Shown here piece by piece: positions 1 to 7,622 of a DNA stretch of 64,000 nucleotides (the stretch's first letter is position 1; each line of letters begins with the position of its first letter). A model generated the notes under the pieces. The model worked only from the letters and a program-made list of their open reading frames with translations, made no database searches and was not told the origin of the DNA. Made by a program: the position numbers and the translations under genes. Source of the stretch: JANQRZ01 sp965215165 (lineage in GTDB: Bacteria; Bacteroidota; Rhodothermia; Rhodothermales; JANQRZ01); assembly GCA_965215165.1 (NCBI GenBank), contig CBDCCX010000006.1, positions 1,426,001-1,490,000 on the forward strand, written 5' to 3'.

Positions 1-1620
1 CCGCACATCGCCACGCTCTACGCGCTCCTGCCCGACGGCGACGACCTGTTCATGGTCATGGAGTACGTCGAGGGCGAGACCTTCGAGGAGCTCCTCCGGC
101 GGCAGCGGCGGCTCCCCCCGGCCCAGGCCGTGCCGCTGCTCGGCCAGGCCCTGAGCGGCATCGAGCAGGCGCACCACCACGGCGTGATCCACCGCGACAT
201 CAAGCCGGCCAACCTCATCCTGACGCCCGGCGGGACGGTCAAGGTGATGGACTTCGGGATCGCCCGGCTGCGCGGCTCGCAGCGCATGACCCGGACCCAC
301 TTCACCATCGGCACCGCCGCCTACATGGCCCCGGAGCAGGTCCGCAGCCACGACCTCGACGCCCGCGCCGACGTCTACGCCCTCGGCATCCTGCTCTACG
401 AGCTGCTCACTGGCCGCGTCCCGTTCCAGAGCGCGAGCACCTTCGAGGTGATGCAGGCTCACCTCCAGACCCCGCCGCCGCCGCCCTCGACGTTCGCCGA
501 GCTGCCGCCGGAGCTGGAGCAGATCGTCCTGCGCGCCCTCGAAAAGAGCCCCGACGACCGCTTCCCCTCGGCCGCCGCGCTCCACGACGCGCTCCACGCG
601 CTCGCCCTGCCCGAGCCGTCGCTCGACCTCCGAAGACCGACGGTCCCGGAGACACCGGTGCCGCAGACCCCGGTGCCGGCGGAGCCCTCAGAACCGGCGG
701 CCGTCCCGCCCCAGCCGCCACAGGGAGAGGACGAGACGGTCCTCGCGACGCCTAGCGCTCCGCGCGACCGGCCGCGCGAGCTAGACGAGACGGTGCTCCT
801 GTCGGCGTATACGCCCGCAGCCGGCACCGACGCGAAGGAGACGATAGCTCCCCGGACCCCGCCCCAGACCGCCGCCGACCCCACGCCGGAGCGCGACCTG
901 CGGCCGCTCGCCCTCGCGGCGGCCGTTCTGCTCGTGCTCGCCATCGGGCTCGCACTCCTCTCCCAGCGCTCGGTGCGCTCGCTCGATGCCGAGGACCTCG
1001 CCGAGCAGACGGCAGAGCCGGAGACCGAGGTGGCCGCCCCCCTCCTCCCGCCCGGCTCGGCCGAGCCGCAGGTCACGCCTCCGGTCGAGGACCGAGCGCC
1101 CGCCTCTCCGTCCCCCAAGCGAGCGACGACACCGCCGACCCAGCAGCAGCCGGAGGCCGAGCGCCCACCGCCCGCCCCGAGCACCGGCACGGTACGTATC
1201 CTCGTCCGTCCGTTCGGCGATGTCTACGTCGATGGGCGACGGCTGGCGACGGGCACGAACGCGGCCGTCCTGGCGACGCTGCCGGTGGGCACCCACCGCG
1301 TGCGCGCCGTGCACCCCGTCCTCGGCTCGCTGGAGCGGCGCGTGACGGTCGAGGGCGGGCGGACGCGCGAGGTGCTGCTCGAGTTCGACACCGCGGCCTC
1401 GGCCGACCCGGTGTCGGTCACCGTAGTTTCCGACCCGGTCAACGCCGAGATTTTCATCGACGGCGACCGGACGGGGCGCTACACTCCCGCGACGGTACGC
1501 CTGCCGCCCGGCCGCCACGCCGTCGAGCTTCGGCTTCCGGGCTACGCCTCGGCCCGGCAAACGGTCACGGTCGCCGTCGGGCGGTCCGAGCGCGTCCGCT
1601 TCACCCTCACTCGCCAATAA
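1..1620 (+). CDS. Membrane-anchored Ser/Thr protein kinase with two PEGA domains (5' end outside window)
   Basis: This is a Hanks-type Ser/Thr kinase that phosphorylates proteins at the cytoplasmic face. The frame is open from base 1, so the N-terminus, including the ATP-binding loop and catalytic lysine, lies outside the window. Counting codons from base 1, the catalytic loop HRDIKPAN is at 64-71, DFG at 84-86 and MAPE at 109-112. A Pro/Glu/Thr-rich linker follows, then one hydrophobic membrane segment at about 301-320 and a second Pro-rich linker. Two beta-rich repeats at about 397-463 and 471-539 have the PEGA pattern (VYVDG..., IFIDG...PATVRLPPG). The extracytoplasmic PEGA repeats probably sense or bind the envelope, which is an inference. 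The stop is one base before the next gene, so the two are probably co-transcribed. Confidence 0.93.
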   Translation, partial: PHIATLYALLPDGDDLFMVMEYVEGETFEELLRRQRRLPPAQAVPLLGQALSGIEQAHHHGVIHRDIKPANLILTPGGTVKVMDFGIARLRGSQRMTRTHFTIGTAAYMAPEQVRSHDLDARADVYALGILLYELLTGRVPFQSASTFEVMQAHLQTPPPPPSTFAELPPELEQIVLRALEKSPDDRFPSAAALHDALHALALPEPSLDLRRPTVPETPVPQTPVPAEPSEPAAVPPQPPQGEDETVLATPSAPRDRPRELDETVLLSAYTPAAGTDAKETIAPRTPPQTAADPTPERDLRPLALAAAVLLVLAIGLALLSQRSVRSLDAEDLAEQTAEPETEVAAPLLPPGSAEPQVTPPVEDRAPASPSPKRATTPPTQQQPEAERPPPAPSTGTVRILVRPFGDVYVDGRRLATGTNAAVLATLPVGTHRVRAVHPVLGSLERRVTVEGGRTREVLLEFDTAASADPVSVTVVSDPVNAEIFIDGDRTGRYTPATVRLPPGRHAVELRLPGYASARQTVTVAVGRSERVRFTLTRQ

Positions 1621-1621
1621 G

Positions 1622-2641
1622 ATGCTAGCCATGCCGACCTCCTCCCTCCGATGCGCGGCCCTCCGATGCGCGGCCGTCGCCGTCGTGCTGGCTCTCGCCC
1701 CGGCCGCTGCCGCGCAGGAGGCGGCGTGCCGCACCGCCTTCGACGACGCCGAGGCGACCTACCGCAACGGCGATTTCGACGAGACCATCGAGCGCCTCCA
1801 AACCTGCCTCAACCGCGAGGCCTTTTCGACTCAGGACCAGGGCCGCGCCCACCGGCTGATCGGGCTGAGCTACATCGGCAAGGCGCAGGAGCAGGACGCC
1901 CGCGCAGCCGTCCGCGCCCTCCTGGACCTCGCCCCCGGCTACCAGCCCGACCCGATCCTCGACCCGCCGCCGTTCGTCGCGCTCGTCGACGAGATGCGTG
2001 AAGAGAAGCAACGCGCGGCCGCTCAGGCACCACGCGCGGTGCCTCTCCCATCGCCCACTGCGCGCGCCTCGACCACGACCGGCCTCGCCCTCGGTGGGGC
2101 GCTCCGAGGCACCAGCTTCGCGAATGAGGACGGCAGCAACGGCGGGGGCGGTGTCCAGCTCGGTCTGGGATACGGCGTGTCGCAGAATCTCTCCGTTCGC
2201 GTGCAGCTCGGGTTCTCCGGGCTGAGCGACGACGAGGCCGACGTGAGCTACGTCCTCGGAGAGGCGGCGATGGGGGGGCGCTTCTCGTTCGGGTCACCCC
2301 AGTCCCGATTCGTTCCCTACGCCGAGGCAACGGGTTCGTATCAGACCTCCTCTACCCTCGGCCTCGGGAGCGTCTTCGTGCAGCTAGACGACGGGACCAC
2401 CGTGCTCCTGGAGGATGTAGAGCTCGACTATGCCGGCCCTGGCGTTGCCGTCGGCGGCGGCCTCCTCTATTTTCTGACCCCGACGCTCGCGCTCGACATC
2501 GGCCTCAGCGCTGTCTTCTCCTCGCTCACCGTCACCGTCTCTGCTGACGACGCTTTCGGAGGACGCGCGAGCAGCGACGAAAGCGACAGCTTCACGACGG
2601 TCCACCTCGGTGCCGGCTTCTCCCTGAACCTGAACCGCTGA
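1622..2641 (+). CDS. Outer-membrane beta-barrel protein with N-terminal repeat-like domain
   Basis: A secreted protein of 339 residues with a signal peptide ending near AAAAAQEA (about residue 32). Residues 35-125 are helical and TPR-like (AEATYRNGDFDETIERLQ, then GLSYIGKAQEQDARAAVRALLDLAPGY). Residues 150-339 alternate polar and hydrophobic residues in short Gly-rich strands, as in outer-membrane beta-barrels, and the chain ends on a strand (FSLNLNR). ATG 1631 is an alternative start. The gene begins one base after the kinase stop, which suggests that the kinase, or a signal it reads, concerns the outer membrane. I do not recognise a specific family; the barrel call is from strand pattern only. 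Confidence 0.75.
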   Translation: MLAMPTSSLRCAALRCAAVAVVLALAPAAAAQEAACRTAFDDAEATYRNGDFDETIERLQTCLNREAFSTQDQGRAHRLIGLSYIGKAQEQDARAAVRALLDLAPGYQPDPILDPPPFVALVDEMREEKQRAAAQAPRAVPLPSPTARASTTTGLALGGALRGTSFANEDGSNGGGGVQLGLGYGVSQNLSVRVQLGFSGLSDDEADVSYVLGEAAMGGRFSFGSPQSRFVPYAEATGSYQTSSTLGLGSVFVQLDDGTTVLLEDVELDYAGPGVAVGGGLLYFLTPTLALDIGLSAVFSSLTVTVSADDAFGGRASSDESDSFTTVHLGAGFSLNLNR

Positions 2642-2646
2642 GGCGC

Positions 2647-2709
2647 TCAGCCGATCCGGTAGTCCTTGATGCGTTTGGTGGTCTGGCCGGTCTTGGCGAG
2701 GATGACGTT
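2647..2709 (-). pseudogene. Relic of a second endonuclease III 3' end
   Basis: Read on the minus strand, this segment encodes about 20 residues ending KTGQTTKRIKDYRIG-stop. These align with the last residues of the nth gene 0.7 kb away, RTGETTKRVKDYRV-stop. At nucleotide level the two copies agree at roughly three quarters of positions over 55 bases, so this is an old or imported copy rather than a recent duplication. Nothing else of nth remains: the upstream side joins directly to the end of the broken PIN-domain gene. Confidence 0.7.
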
Positions 2710-3181
2710 AGAAGCGGCACGTCGTATTGCTGTATCAGTCCGTCATCGCTCACCAGCGTCAGCTCTTCCTGTCGGGCTTGCGCGACGAGCAGGCGGTCGA
2801 AGGGGTCCTTAGGCCGTTTGGACATTCACCCAGATCGGCTCTCACGGGCCAGATTCCGCCCTCGCCGTGTTGCACTCGTCGCCCGATGCTACGGCATCTG
2901 GCTTCTCGTGCTCCTTGCGAGGATGAAATCGTGACCGTGCGCGAGCCTGACCTCGCAATTGTCCACACGACCTAGTGGTGCGACGGGAGCGCAGCGAGTG
3001 CGTAGACGTGCTCGACGGTGACCGGCAGTAGCAGGAAGCCATTAGCCCGAACCTCCTCGCCTATCAGCTCCGGCACCGTTCCGGGCGGCAGGAGCTTGAC
3101 GAGCTGGAGCTTGATCTGCATTTCCCAGGCGCTGGCCGCGCTCAGGAACACCTCGTTCGTCTGTTCGAGTAGCCACGTCAT
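2710..3181 (-). pseudogene. Broken VapC-like PIN-domain toxin gene, split by a small element
   Basis: The two halves of a PIN-domain ribonuclease (type II toxin family) lie on the minus strand. The N-terminal part (3181 down to about 2975) contains NEVFLSAASAWEMQIKLQLV and ends ALPSHH followed by a stop. The C-terminal part (2825 down to 2710) resumes with DPFDRLLVAQARQEELTLVS and ends at YDVPLL. In intact family members HH and DPFDRLL are adjacent, so the 155-base element between them is an insertion. The first ~30 residues, including the LDTHxLLW acidic motif, are also missing. No antitoxin gene is nearby. Simple removal of the element does not exactly restore the frame. The gene is dead. 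Confidence 0.75.
2815..2969 (-). mobile_element. Small non-autonomous inverted-repeat element (MITE-like), copy 1
   Basis: An insert of about 155 bases interrupts the PIN-domain gene. Its ends are imperfect inverted repeats: CGTTTGGACATTC at 2815 against the complement of the right end, CGTGTGGACAATT. The flanks both carry TA (TTAGGC / ACCTAG), which could be a TA target duplication. The internal 28 bases at 2875-2902 match, on the opposite strand, an identical stretch inside the second copy at 37711-37867. It carries no transposase, so it would have to be mobilised in trans. Confidence 0.65.
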
Positions 3182-3415
3182 GCGTCGTCCCGTCCTGCTT
3201 TCCTCCTCTCACTGTAGCACGGAGAGCCGGTTCCTGCCGCAAGACTCCCCGCCGCACTCGCGGTCGCCGAGGCGACGCCTCTGCTCCCAGCAGCGCGCGG
3301 CTGCCCCCCTTCGCAAGGGAGACAGTCCCGTGAGCGCTGAGCGCGTAGGGACTCGTCCCGGAGCGCGATGCGAACGGGACGGGGGGTCCGCAAGGCCCGC
3401 GAAGACCCACCGACG
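3182..3415. other. Non-coding spacer with a nested hairpin
   Basis: These 234 bases lie between the PIN relic and the nth stop. I see no gene. An inverted repeat AGTCCC / GGGACT at 3323-3352 encloses further GAGCGC/GCGC complementarity. The region probably contains decayed remains of whatever carried the PIN gene and the nth relic, but I cannot identify them. Confidence 0.4.
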
Positions 3416-4255
3416 CTACACCCGGTAATCCTTCACACGCTTCGTGGTCTCGCCGGTCCGGGTGAGGAATACGTTCATCGAGCCGGAGACGGGGTCGACG
3501 ATCTGCTCGACGCCCTGCCGGTCGGTCTTCGTCGCCGGCTCGTCGAAGTAGCGGCCGCTGGTCTTGCAGAAGTAGGTGCCGCGCCCGGCGTCGAGGTCAG
3601 GGATTGGGGCGGGGAGCTTCTGGAGGCGGGCATAGTACCGGCACAGGTCGGTCAGCGGGCACACCTCGCACTTGGGGCGGCGGGCGGTGCAGGTGTAGCG
3701 GCCGTGCAGGATCAGCAGATGGTGCGCCTCGCCCCACTCCGCCTTCGGGATCACGCGCTGCAAGCCGGCCTCGACCGCGCGCGGCGTCGGGGCCTTGTCC
3801 ACGAGTCCGATCCGGTTGGCGACGCGGAAGACGTGCGTGTCGACGGCGATGGCCGGCTCGTCGAAGGCCACGGCGACGATCACATTCGCCGTCTTGCGCC
3901 CGACGCCCCGGAGCGTCATCAGCTCCTCGTGCGTCTGCGGCACGGCCCCGCCGAAGTCGCCCACCAGGCTCCGCGCCGTGGCCGCGAGGGCCTTCGCCTT
4001 GTTGTTCGGGTACGAGACCGAGCGGATGAACGGGAGGATCTCATCGGCCTCCGCCTCGGCCATCGCAGCCGGCGTCGGGTAGGCCGCGAAGAGGTCCGGC
4101 GTGACGAGGTTGACGCGGGCGTCTGTGCACTGCGCCGACAGGATCACGGCCACGAGCAGCTCGAACGGGGTGCGGTACCGGAGCTCCGTCTCCGGGCGAG
4201 GGATCGCCTCGCGGAGTCGATCGAGGGTGTGCAGGGCGCGCTCGGTGCGGGTCAC
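3416..4255 (-). CDS. nth: Endonuclease III (DNA glycosylase/AP lyase) with C-terminal extension
   Basis: This base-excision repair enzyme removes oxidised pyrimidines and nicks abasic sites. The helix-hairpin-helix LRGVGRKTANVIV contains the catalytic lysine K121, and VDTH holds the catalytic aspartate D139. Four cysteines (C189, C196, C199, C205) form the [4Fe-4S] pattern CX6CX2CX5C. At 279 residues it is longer than the usual ~210: a tail of about 70 residues follows the cluster. The start is GTG at 4255; an in-frame stop lies four codons upstream, so no longer start is possible. A diverged relic of its 3' end lies at 2647-2709. Confidence 0.95.
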   Translation of the reverse strand: MTRTERALHTLDRLREAIPRPETELRYRTPFELLVAVILSAQCTDARVNLVTPDLFAAYPTPAAMAEAEADEILPFIRSVSYPNNKAKALAATARSLVGDFGGAVPQTHEELMTLRGVGRKTANVIVAVAFDEPAIAVDTHVFRVANRIGLVDKAPTPRAVEAGLQRVIPKAEWGEAHHLLILHGRYTCTARRPKCEVCPLTDLCRYYARLQKLPAPIPDLDAGRGTYFCKTSGRYFDEPATKTDRQGVEQIVDPVSGSMNVFLTRTGETTKRVKDYRV

Positions 4256-4373
4256 GGCGTTCAGACAAGAAGGCGGAGCGGAACAAAAGGGGACAGGAGA
4301 ATACGGAGGATCGAGGCGCTGCGCGGCGGTCGGCTCGCGCTCCTCGCTGCCCGTCCCTCGCCCGCCACGCCCC

Positions 4374-4381
4374 TATCTTTC
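4374..4381 (+). promoter_or_regulatory. Bacteroidota-type -7 box (TATCTTTC) five bases before the ATG
   Basis: TATCTTTC matches TAnnTTTS. It ends only five bases before ATG 4387, so transcription would start at or next to the start codon and the mRNA would be leaderless or nearly so. No clear -33 TTG is visible at the usual distance. Confidence 0.4.
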
Positions 4382-4386
4382 GCGCC

Positions 4387-5643
4387 ATGACGGCCCGCCT
4401 CCTCGCCCTCCTGCTCCTCGTTTCGGTCGCTGCCGGGCAGCCTGCCGCCGGGCAGCCCGCCGCCGGGCAGCCCGCTGCCGTGCCGTCGCTCTCGGCCCGG
4501 GCCGAGGTGTCGCTGCTGACGATGCTGCCGGGCGACGAGGTGTACTCGCTCTTCGGCCACACCGCCTTCCGCGTCGCCGACCCCGCGCTCGGGCTGGACC
4601 GGACCTACAACTACGGGACGTTCGACTTCGACCAGCCGTTCTTCATCGCCCGGTTCGCGCGCGGCCTGCTCGACTACCAGCTCGCTGTCGCCCCGACCGA
4701 GCAGGTCGTCGCGGCGTACCGGTATCTCGAGCGGCCCGTGATCGAGCAGCGGCTCGCGCTGCCGGCCGAGGCGAAGCAGGCCCTCTTCCAGTTTCTGGAG
4801 ACCAACTACCTCCCCCAGCACCGCGCCTACCGCTACGACTTTTTCTTCGACAACTGCTCGACCCGGCCGCGCGACGCGCTCGAGGCCGCCCTCCGCCAGC
4901 GGCTCGACTACGGCGACTACGCGCCCCCCGGTCGCTCCTTCCGCGACCTCCTCCAGCCCTACCTCGAGGCCGTCCCGCTCACCGACCTCGGCATCGACCT
5001 CGGGCTCGGCGCGCCGACGGACCGCCCGGCCACGCCGCGCGAGGCGATGTTCCTGCCCCTCGAGCTGATGCGCGCCTTCGACGCGGCGCGCCTCGACGGC
5101 CGCCCCCTCGTGGCCGCGACCGACACGCTGTTCTGGGTCAACGGGGCCGGGATGCCGGAGGCGGCCTTCGACTGGCCGACGCTCGTCGCCTGGCTGCTGC
5201 TCGGGCTCGGCGTCGGCGTGACGGCGCTGGCAGTCCGCCGCGTCTCGTGGCGGCGGGTCGCGCACCGGTTCGACGTGGCGCTGTTCGGGATCGTCGGGCT
5301 CGCGGGGGTGATCCTGGCGTGGCTGTGGCTCGGGACGGAGCACGCGGTGACGGGGCCGAATGGGAACCTCGGCTGGGCGTGGCCGGCGCACCTCGGGGTG
5401 GCGGTTCTGATCGCCCGGCGCAACCGGAGCTGGGGGCTGCGGGTGTACGGGGCTGTCGCCGCCGCCGCCACCCTCGGCGTGGTGCTGGCCGAGCCAGCCT
5501 TGCCGCAGGACTTCCACCCGGCCGTCCTCCCGCTCGGCCTGCTGCTCGCGCTCCGCGCCGCTGTCTACGCCCTGCGGCCCGCGCCCCCACCTACCTCCAG
5601 CCTCCGATGCAAGTCCAAGATCCCGCCCTCGCCCACGTCCTGA
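4387..5643 (+). CDS. DUF4105 (Lnb N-terminal-like) periplasmic/membrane protein
   Basis: An envelope protein of 418 residues. A signal peptide (MTARLLALLLLVSVAAG) is followed by a tandem AAGQP repeat. Residues ~40-260 carry the DUF4105 signature: LLTMLPGDEVYSLFGHTAFRV, YNYGTFDFDQPFF and YDFFFDNCSTRPRDAL. The conserved histidine (GH), the tyrosine run and the NCS motif recall lipid-anchored hydrolase-like domains such as the N-terminal domain of Lnb, which activates lipoproteins. Four or five membrane segments follow from residue ~270 to the end. The enzymatic role is inferred from the family only. The 3' end overlaps the next gene by 37 bases in another frame, implying co-transcription. Confidence 0.8.
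   Translation: MTARLLALLLLVSVAAGQPAAGQPAAGQPAAVPSLSARAEVSLLTMLPGDEVYSLFGHTAFRVADPALGLDRTYNYGTFDFDQPFFIARFARGLLDYQLAVAPTEQVVAAYRYLERPVIEQRLALPAEAKQALFQFLETNYLPQHRAYRYDFFFDNCSTRPRDALEAALRQRLDYGDYAPPGRSFRDLLQPYLEAVPLTDLGIDLGLGAPTDRPATPREAMFLPLELMRAFDAARLDGRPLVAATDTLFWVNGAGMPEAAFDWPTLVAWLLLGLGVGVTALAVRRVSWRRVAHRFDVALFGIVGLAGVILAWLWLGTEHAVTGPNGNLGWAWPAHLGVAVLIARRNRSWGLRVYGAVAAAATLGVVLAEPALPQDFHPAVLPLGLLLALRAAVYALRPAPPPTSSLRCKSKIPPSPTS
4431..4472 (+). repeat. In-frame 15-base tandem repeat encoding AAGQP units
   Basis: Units TGCCGGGCAGCC, TGCCGCCGGGCAGCC and CGCCGCCGGGCAGCC follow each other directly after the signal peptide hydrophobic core. Because 15 is a multiple of three, slippage would change linker length without shifting the frame. 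Confidence 0.7.
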
Positions 5644-7229
5644 CCGCCGACCTCGCCGCACCGACCCCGCTGCCGTCTCGTCTTTCGGCCGACGCGCTCC
5701 GTCGCCTCGCCGCCGGGGCCGCGATTGGCGGCGGCGAGCGCGAGGCCTACTCCGTCACGGCCCCCTTCACCGGCGCTCCGGTCGGCACGGTTCTGCTCGG
5801 CACGGCAGACGACGTGCGCCACGCCGCCGAGCGCGCCCGAGCGGCACAGACAGCGTGGGCCGAGCGACCGGTCGCGGAGCGCGCCGCCCTCCTGCTCCGC
5901 TTCCACGACCTCCTCTTGGAGCGAGCCCACGAGGGCCTCGACCTCATCCAGCTCGAGGCCGGCAAGGCGCGGATCGACGCCTTCCTCGAGTACACCGACG
6001 TGGCGATCGTCGCTCGGTACTATGGCATCCACGGGCCGCGCCACCTCCGCGCGCAGCGGCGCAGCGGCTTCGTCCCGCTCCTGACGACGGCCGAGGTCCA
6101 TCACCGCCCGAAGGGCGTCGTCGGCATCATCGCGCCGTGGAACTACCCGCTCACGATGGCGCTCACCGACGCGCTCCCGGCGCTCCTCGCGGGCAACGCC
6201 GTGATCGTGAAGCCGGCCGAGCTGACGCCCTTCTCGGCGCTGTGGGGGGCACAGCTTCTCTACGAGGCCGGTCTGCCGGCCGCGCTCTTCCAGGTCGTCC
6301 CCGGCCGGGGCGAGGAGATCGGCGGGCCGCTCATCGAGGCCGTGGACTACCTGCACTTCACCGGCAGCACCGAGGTCGGGAAGATCGTCGCCGAGCAGGC
6401 CGCTGCCGGGCTCACGGGCCACTCGCTGGAGCTAGGCGGCAAGAACCCGCTCATCGTCCGCCACGACGCCGACCTCGAGAAGGCGGTCGAGGGCGTGCGG
6501 CAGGCGTGCTTCTCGTCGGCCGGGCAGCTCTGCATCTCGGCCGAGCGGCTCTACGTCCACGAGTCGGTCTTCGACGAGTTCACGACCCGCCTCGCGGCGG
6601 CGACCGAGGCGATGCTCGTGAACGCGCACTACGACTTCACCGCGCACATGGGGTCGCTCGTCTCGGAGGAGCAGCTCGCCAAGGTGACCGAGCACGTCGA
6701 GGACGCCGTGGCGAAGGGGGCGACGGTCGTGACCGGCGGGCAGCGGCTGGACCACCTCGGCCCGCTGTTCTACGCGCCGACGCTGCTGAGCGGTGTGACG
6801 GAGGAGATGACCCTCTACCGCGAGGAGACCTTCGGCCCGGTCGCCGCGCTCTACTCGTTCGCCTCCGACGACGAGGCCGTCGCCCGCGCCAACGACAGCG
6901 CCTACGGCCTCAACGCGAGCGTGTGGACGCGCGACCTCGCCGCCGGCCGCCGGATCGCCGAGCGGATCGAGTGCGGGACGGTCGGGGTCAACGACGCCTA
7001 CGTCGCCGCGTGGGCGTCCACCGACGCGCCGATGGGCGGGTTCAAGCAGTCCGGCGTGGGGCGGCGGCACGGCCGCGAGGGGATCCTCAAGTACACGGAG
7101 GCGCAGACGGTGGCGACGCAGCTCGTCGCGCCGCTGACCCCGGCCGCGCTCGGCCTCTCGCACGAGCGCTTCGCGGACCTGACCGTCAAGGCCCTCGGCC
7201 TGCTCCGCCACCTGCCCGGCGTGCGCTAG
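5607..7229 (+). CDS. NAD(P)-dependent aldehyde dehydrogenase, GabD2-like succinate-semialdehyde dehydrogenase
   Basis: This enzyme oxidises an aldehyde to the acid, with succinate semialdehyde the likely substrate by family resemblance. From ATG 5607 the protein has 540 residues. APWNYPL (N179), HSLELGGKNP (E275) and SSAGQLCISAERLYV (catalytic C309) are all present, as are the cofactor-binding FTGSTEVGK and the C-terminal EETFGPV motif. An upstream in-frame extension to base 4101 runs through two other genes and is not coding. The substrate could be another short aldehyde. The convergent tRNA terminator follows after 41 bases. Confidence 0.9.
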   Translation: MQVQDPALAHVLTADLAAPTPLPSRLSADALRRLAAGAAIGGGEREAYSVTAPFTGAPVGTVLLGTADDVRHAAERARAAQTAWAERPVAERAALLLRFHDLLLERAHEGLDLIQLEAGKARIDAFLEYTDVAIVARYYGIHGPRHLRAQRRSGFVPLLTTAEVHHRPKGVVGIIAPWNYPLTMALTDALPALLAGNAVIVKPAELTPFSALWGAQLLYEAGLPAALFQVVPGRGEEIGGPLIEAVDYLHFTGSTEVGKIVAEQAAAGLTGHSLELGGKNPLIVRHDADLEKAVEGVRQACFSSAGQLCISAERLYVHESVFDEFTTRLAAATEAMLVNAHYDFTAHMGSLVSEEQLAKVTEHVEDAVAKGATVVTGGQRLDHLGPLFYAPTLLSGVTEEMTLYREETFGPVAALYSFASDDEAVARANDSAYGLNASVWTRDLAAGRRIAERIECGTVGVNDAYVAAWASTDAPMGGFKQSGVGRRHGREGILKYTEAQTVATQLVAPLTPAALGLSHERFADLTVKALGLLRHLPGVR

Positions 7230-7270
7230 GATGCCGGAAGCCTCGGGCGCGGCGACGTCCTCCGGACGCG

Positions 7271-7304
7271 AAAAGCGCCGACGCTGCGAGGAGCGTCGGC
7301 GCTT
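7271..7304 (-). terminator. Intrinsic terminator of the tRNA-His/tRNA-Glu transcript
   Basis: Perfect 13-base inverted repeat (AAGCGCCGACGCT / AGCGTCGGCGCTT) with a 6-base loop. On the minus strand it ends in TTTT. It lies seven bases beyond the 3' end of tRNA-Glu and could also stop transcription arriving from the plus-strand dehydrogenase gene. Confidence 0.85.
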
Positions 7305-7310
7305 CGTGGG

Positions 7311-7383
7311 TACCGCGTACGGGATTTGAACCCGTGTTACCGCCGTGAAAGGGCGGCGTCCTAAACCCCTAGACGAACGCGGC
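7311..7383 (-). tRNA. tRNA-Glu (anticodon TTC)
   Basis: The minus strand folds into a full cloverleaf. The acceptor GCCGCGT pairs with ACGCGGT (with one G-T end pair). The anticodon stem CCGCC/GGCGG encloses loop CTTTCAC, giving anticodon TTC, and the T arm contains GGTTCAAATC. The 3' CCA is not encoded in the usual form (ACCC follows). It lies 28 bases after tRNA-His, with which it is probably co-transcribed. Confidence 0.95.
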
Positions 7384-7411
7384 GAGGACTCGGCCGGGAC
7401 CCCGGCGAGTG

Positions 7412-7486
7412 GGTGGCTGACGGGGGTCGAACCCGCGACCTCCGGGACCACAACCCGGCGCTCTAACCAACTGAGCTACAGCCACC
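7412..7486 (-). tRNA. tRNA-His (anticodon GTG)
   Basis: Minus-strand cloverleaf with acceptor GTGGCTG/CAGCCAC, the extra 5' G(-1) opposite C73 that marks tRNA-His, and anticodon stem CCGGG/CCCGG around loop TTGTGGT. The T arm contains GGTTCGACCC. Confidence 0.95.
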
Positions 7487-7515
7487 ATGAGCCTCTGCGC
7501 GGCGCGTAGAGGCGG

Positions 7516-7547
7516 GCAAGATACGAGAACGCTGCGCGCTTGTTCAA
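7516..7547 (-). promoter_or_regulatory. Promoter of the tRNA-His/tRNA-Glu operon
   Basis: On the minus strand a TTG (7545-7547) is followed after 21 bases by TATCTTGC (7523-7516), the Bacteroidota -33/-7 arrangement with a TAnnTTGC variant. Transcription would start about 25 bases before tRNA-His. Confidence 0.6.
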
Positions 7548-7622
7548 CCGCCCGGACGGCGCGCGCCGCGAAAAATCGTTCAAGCCGGGTCAGCACGCGA
7601 CGACTCGCACCGGCACCGCTCC

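Noticed and set aside
4101..5606. In-frame N-terminal extension of the aldehyde dehydrogenase
   Set aside because: It runs through nth and the DUF4105 gene in the wrong frame and is Arg/Pro-rich; the family starts at 5607.
4261..5661. Open frame of 466 codons on the minus strand
   Set aside because: It is the shadow of the DUF4105 gene, which has a signal peptide, family motifs and membrane segments; the minus reading is Arg/Gly/Glu-rich and has no domain.
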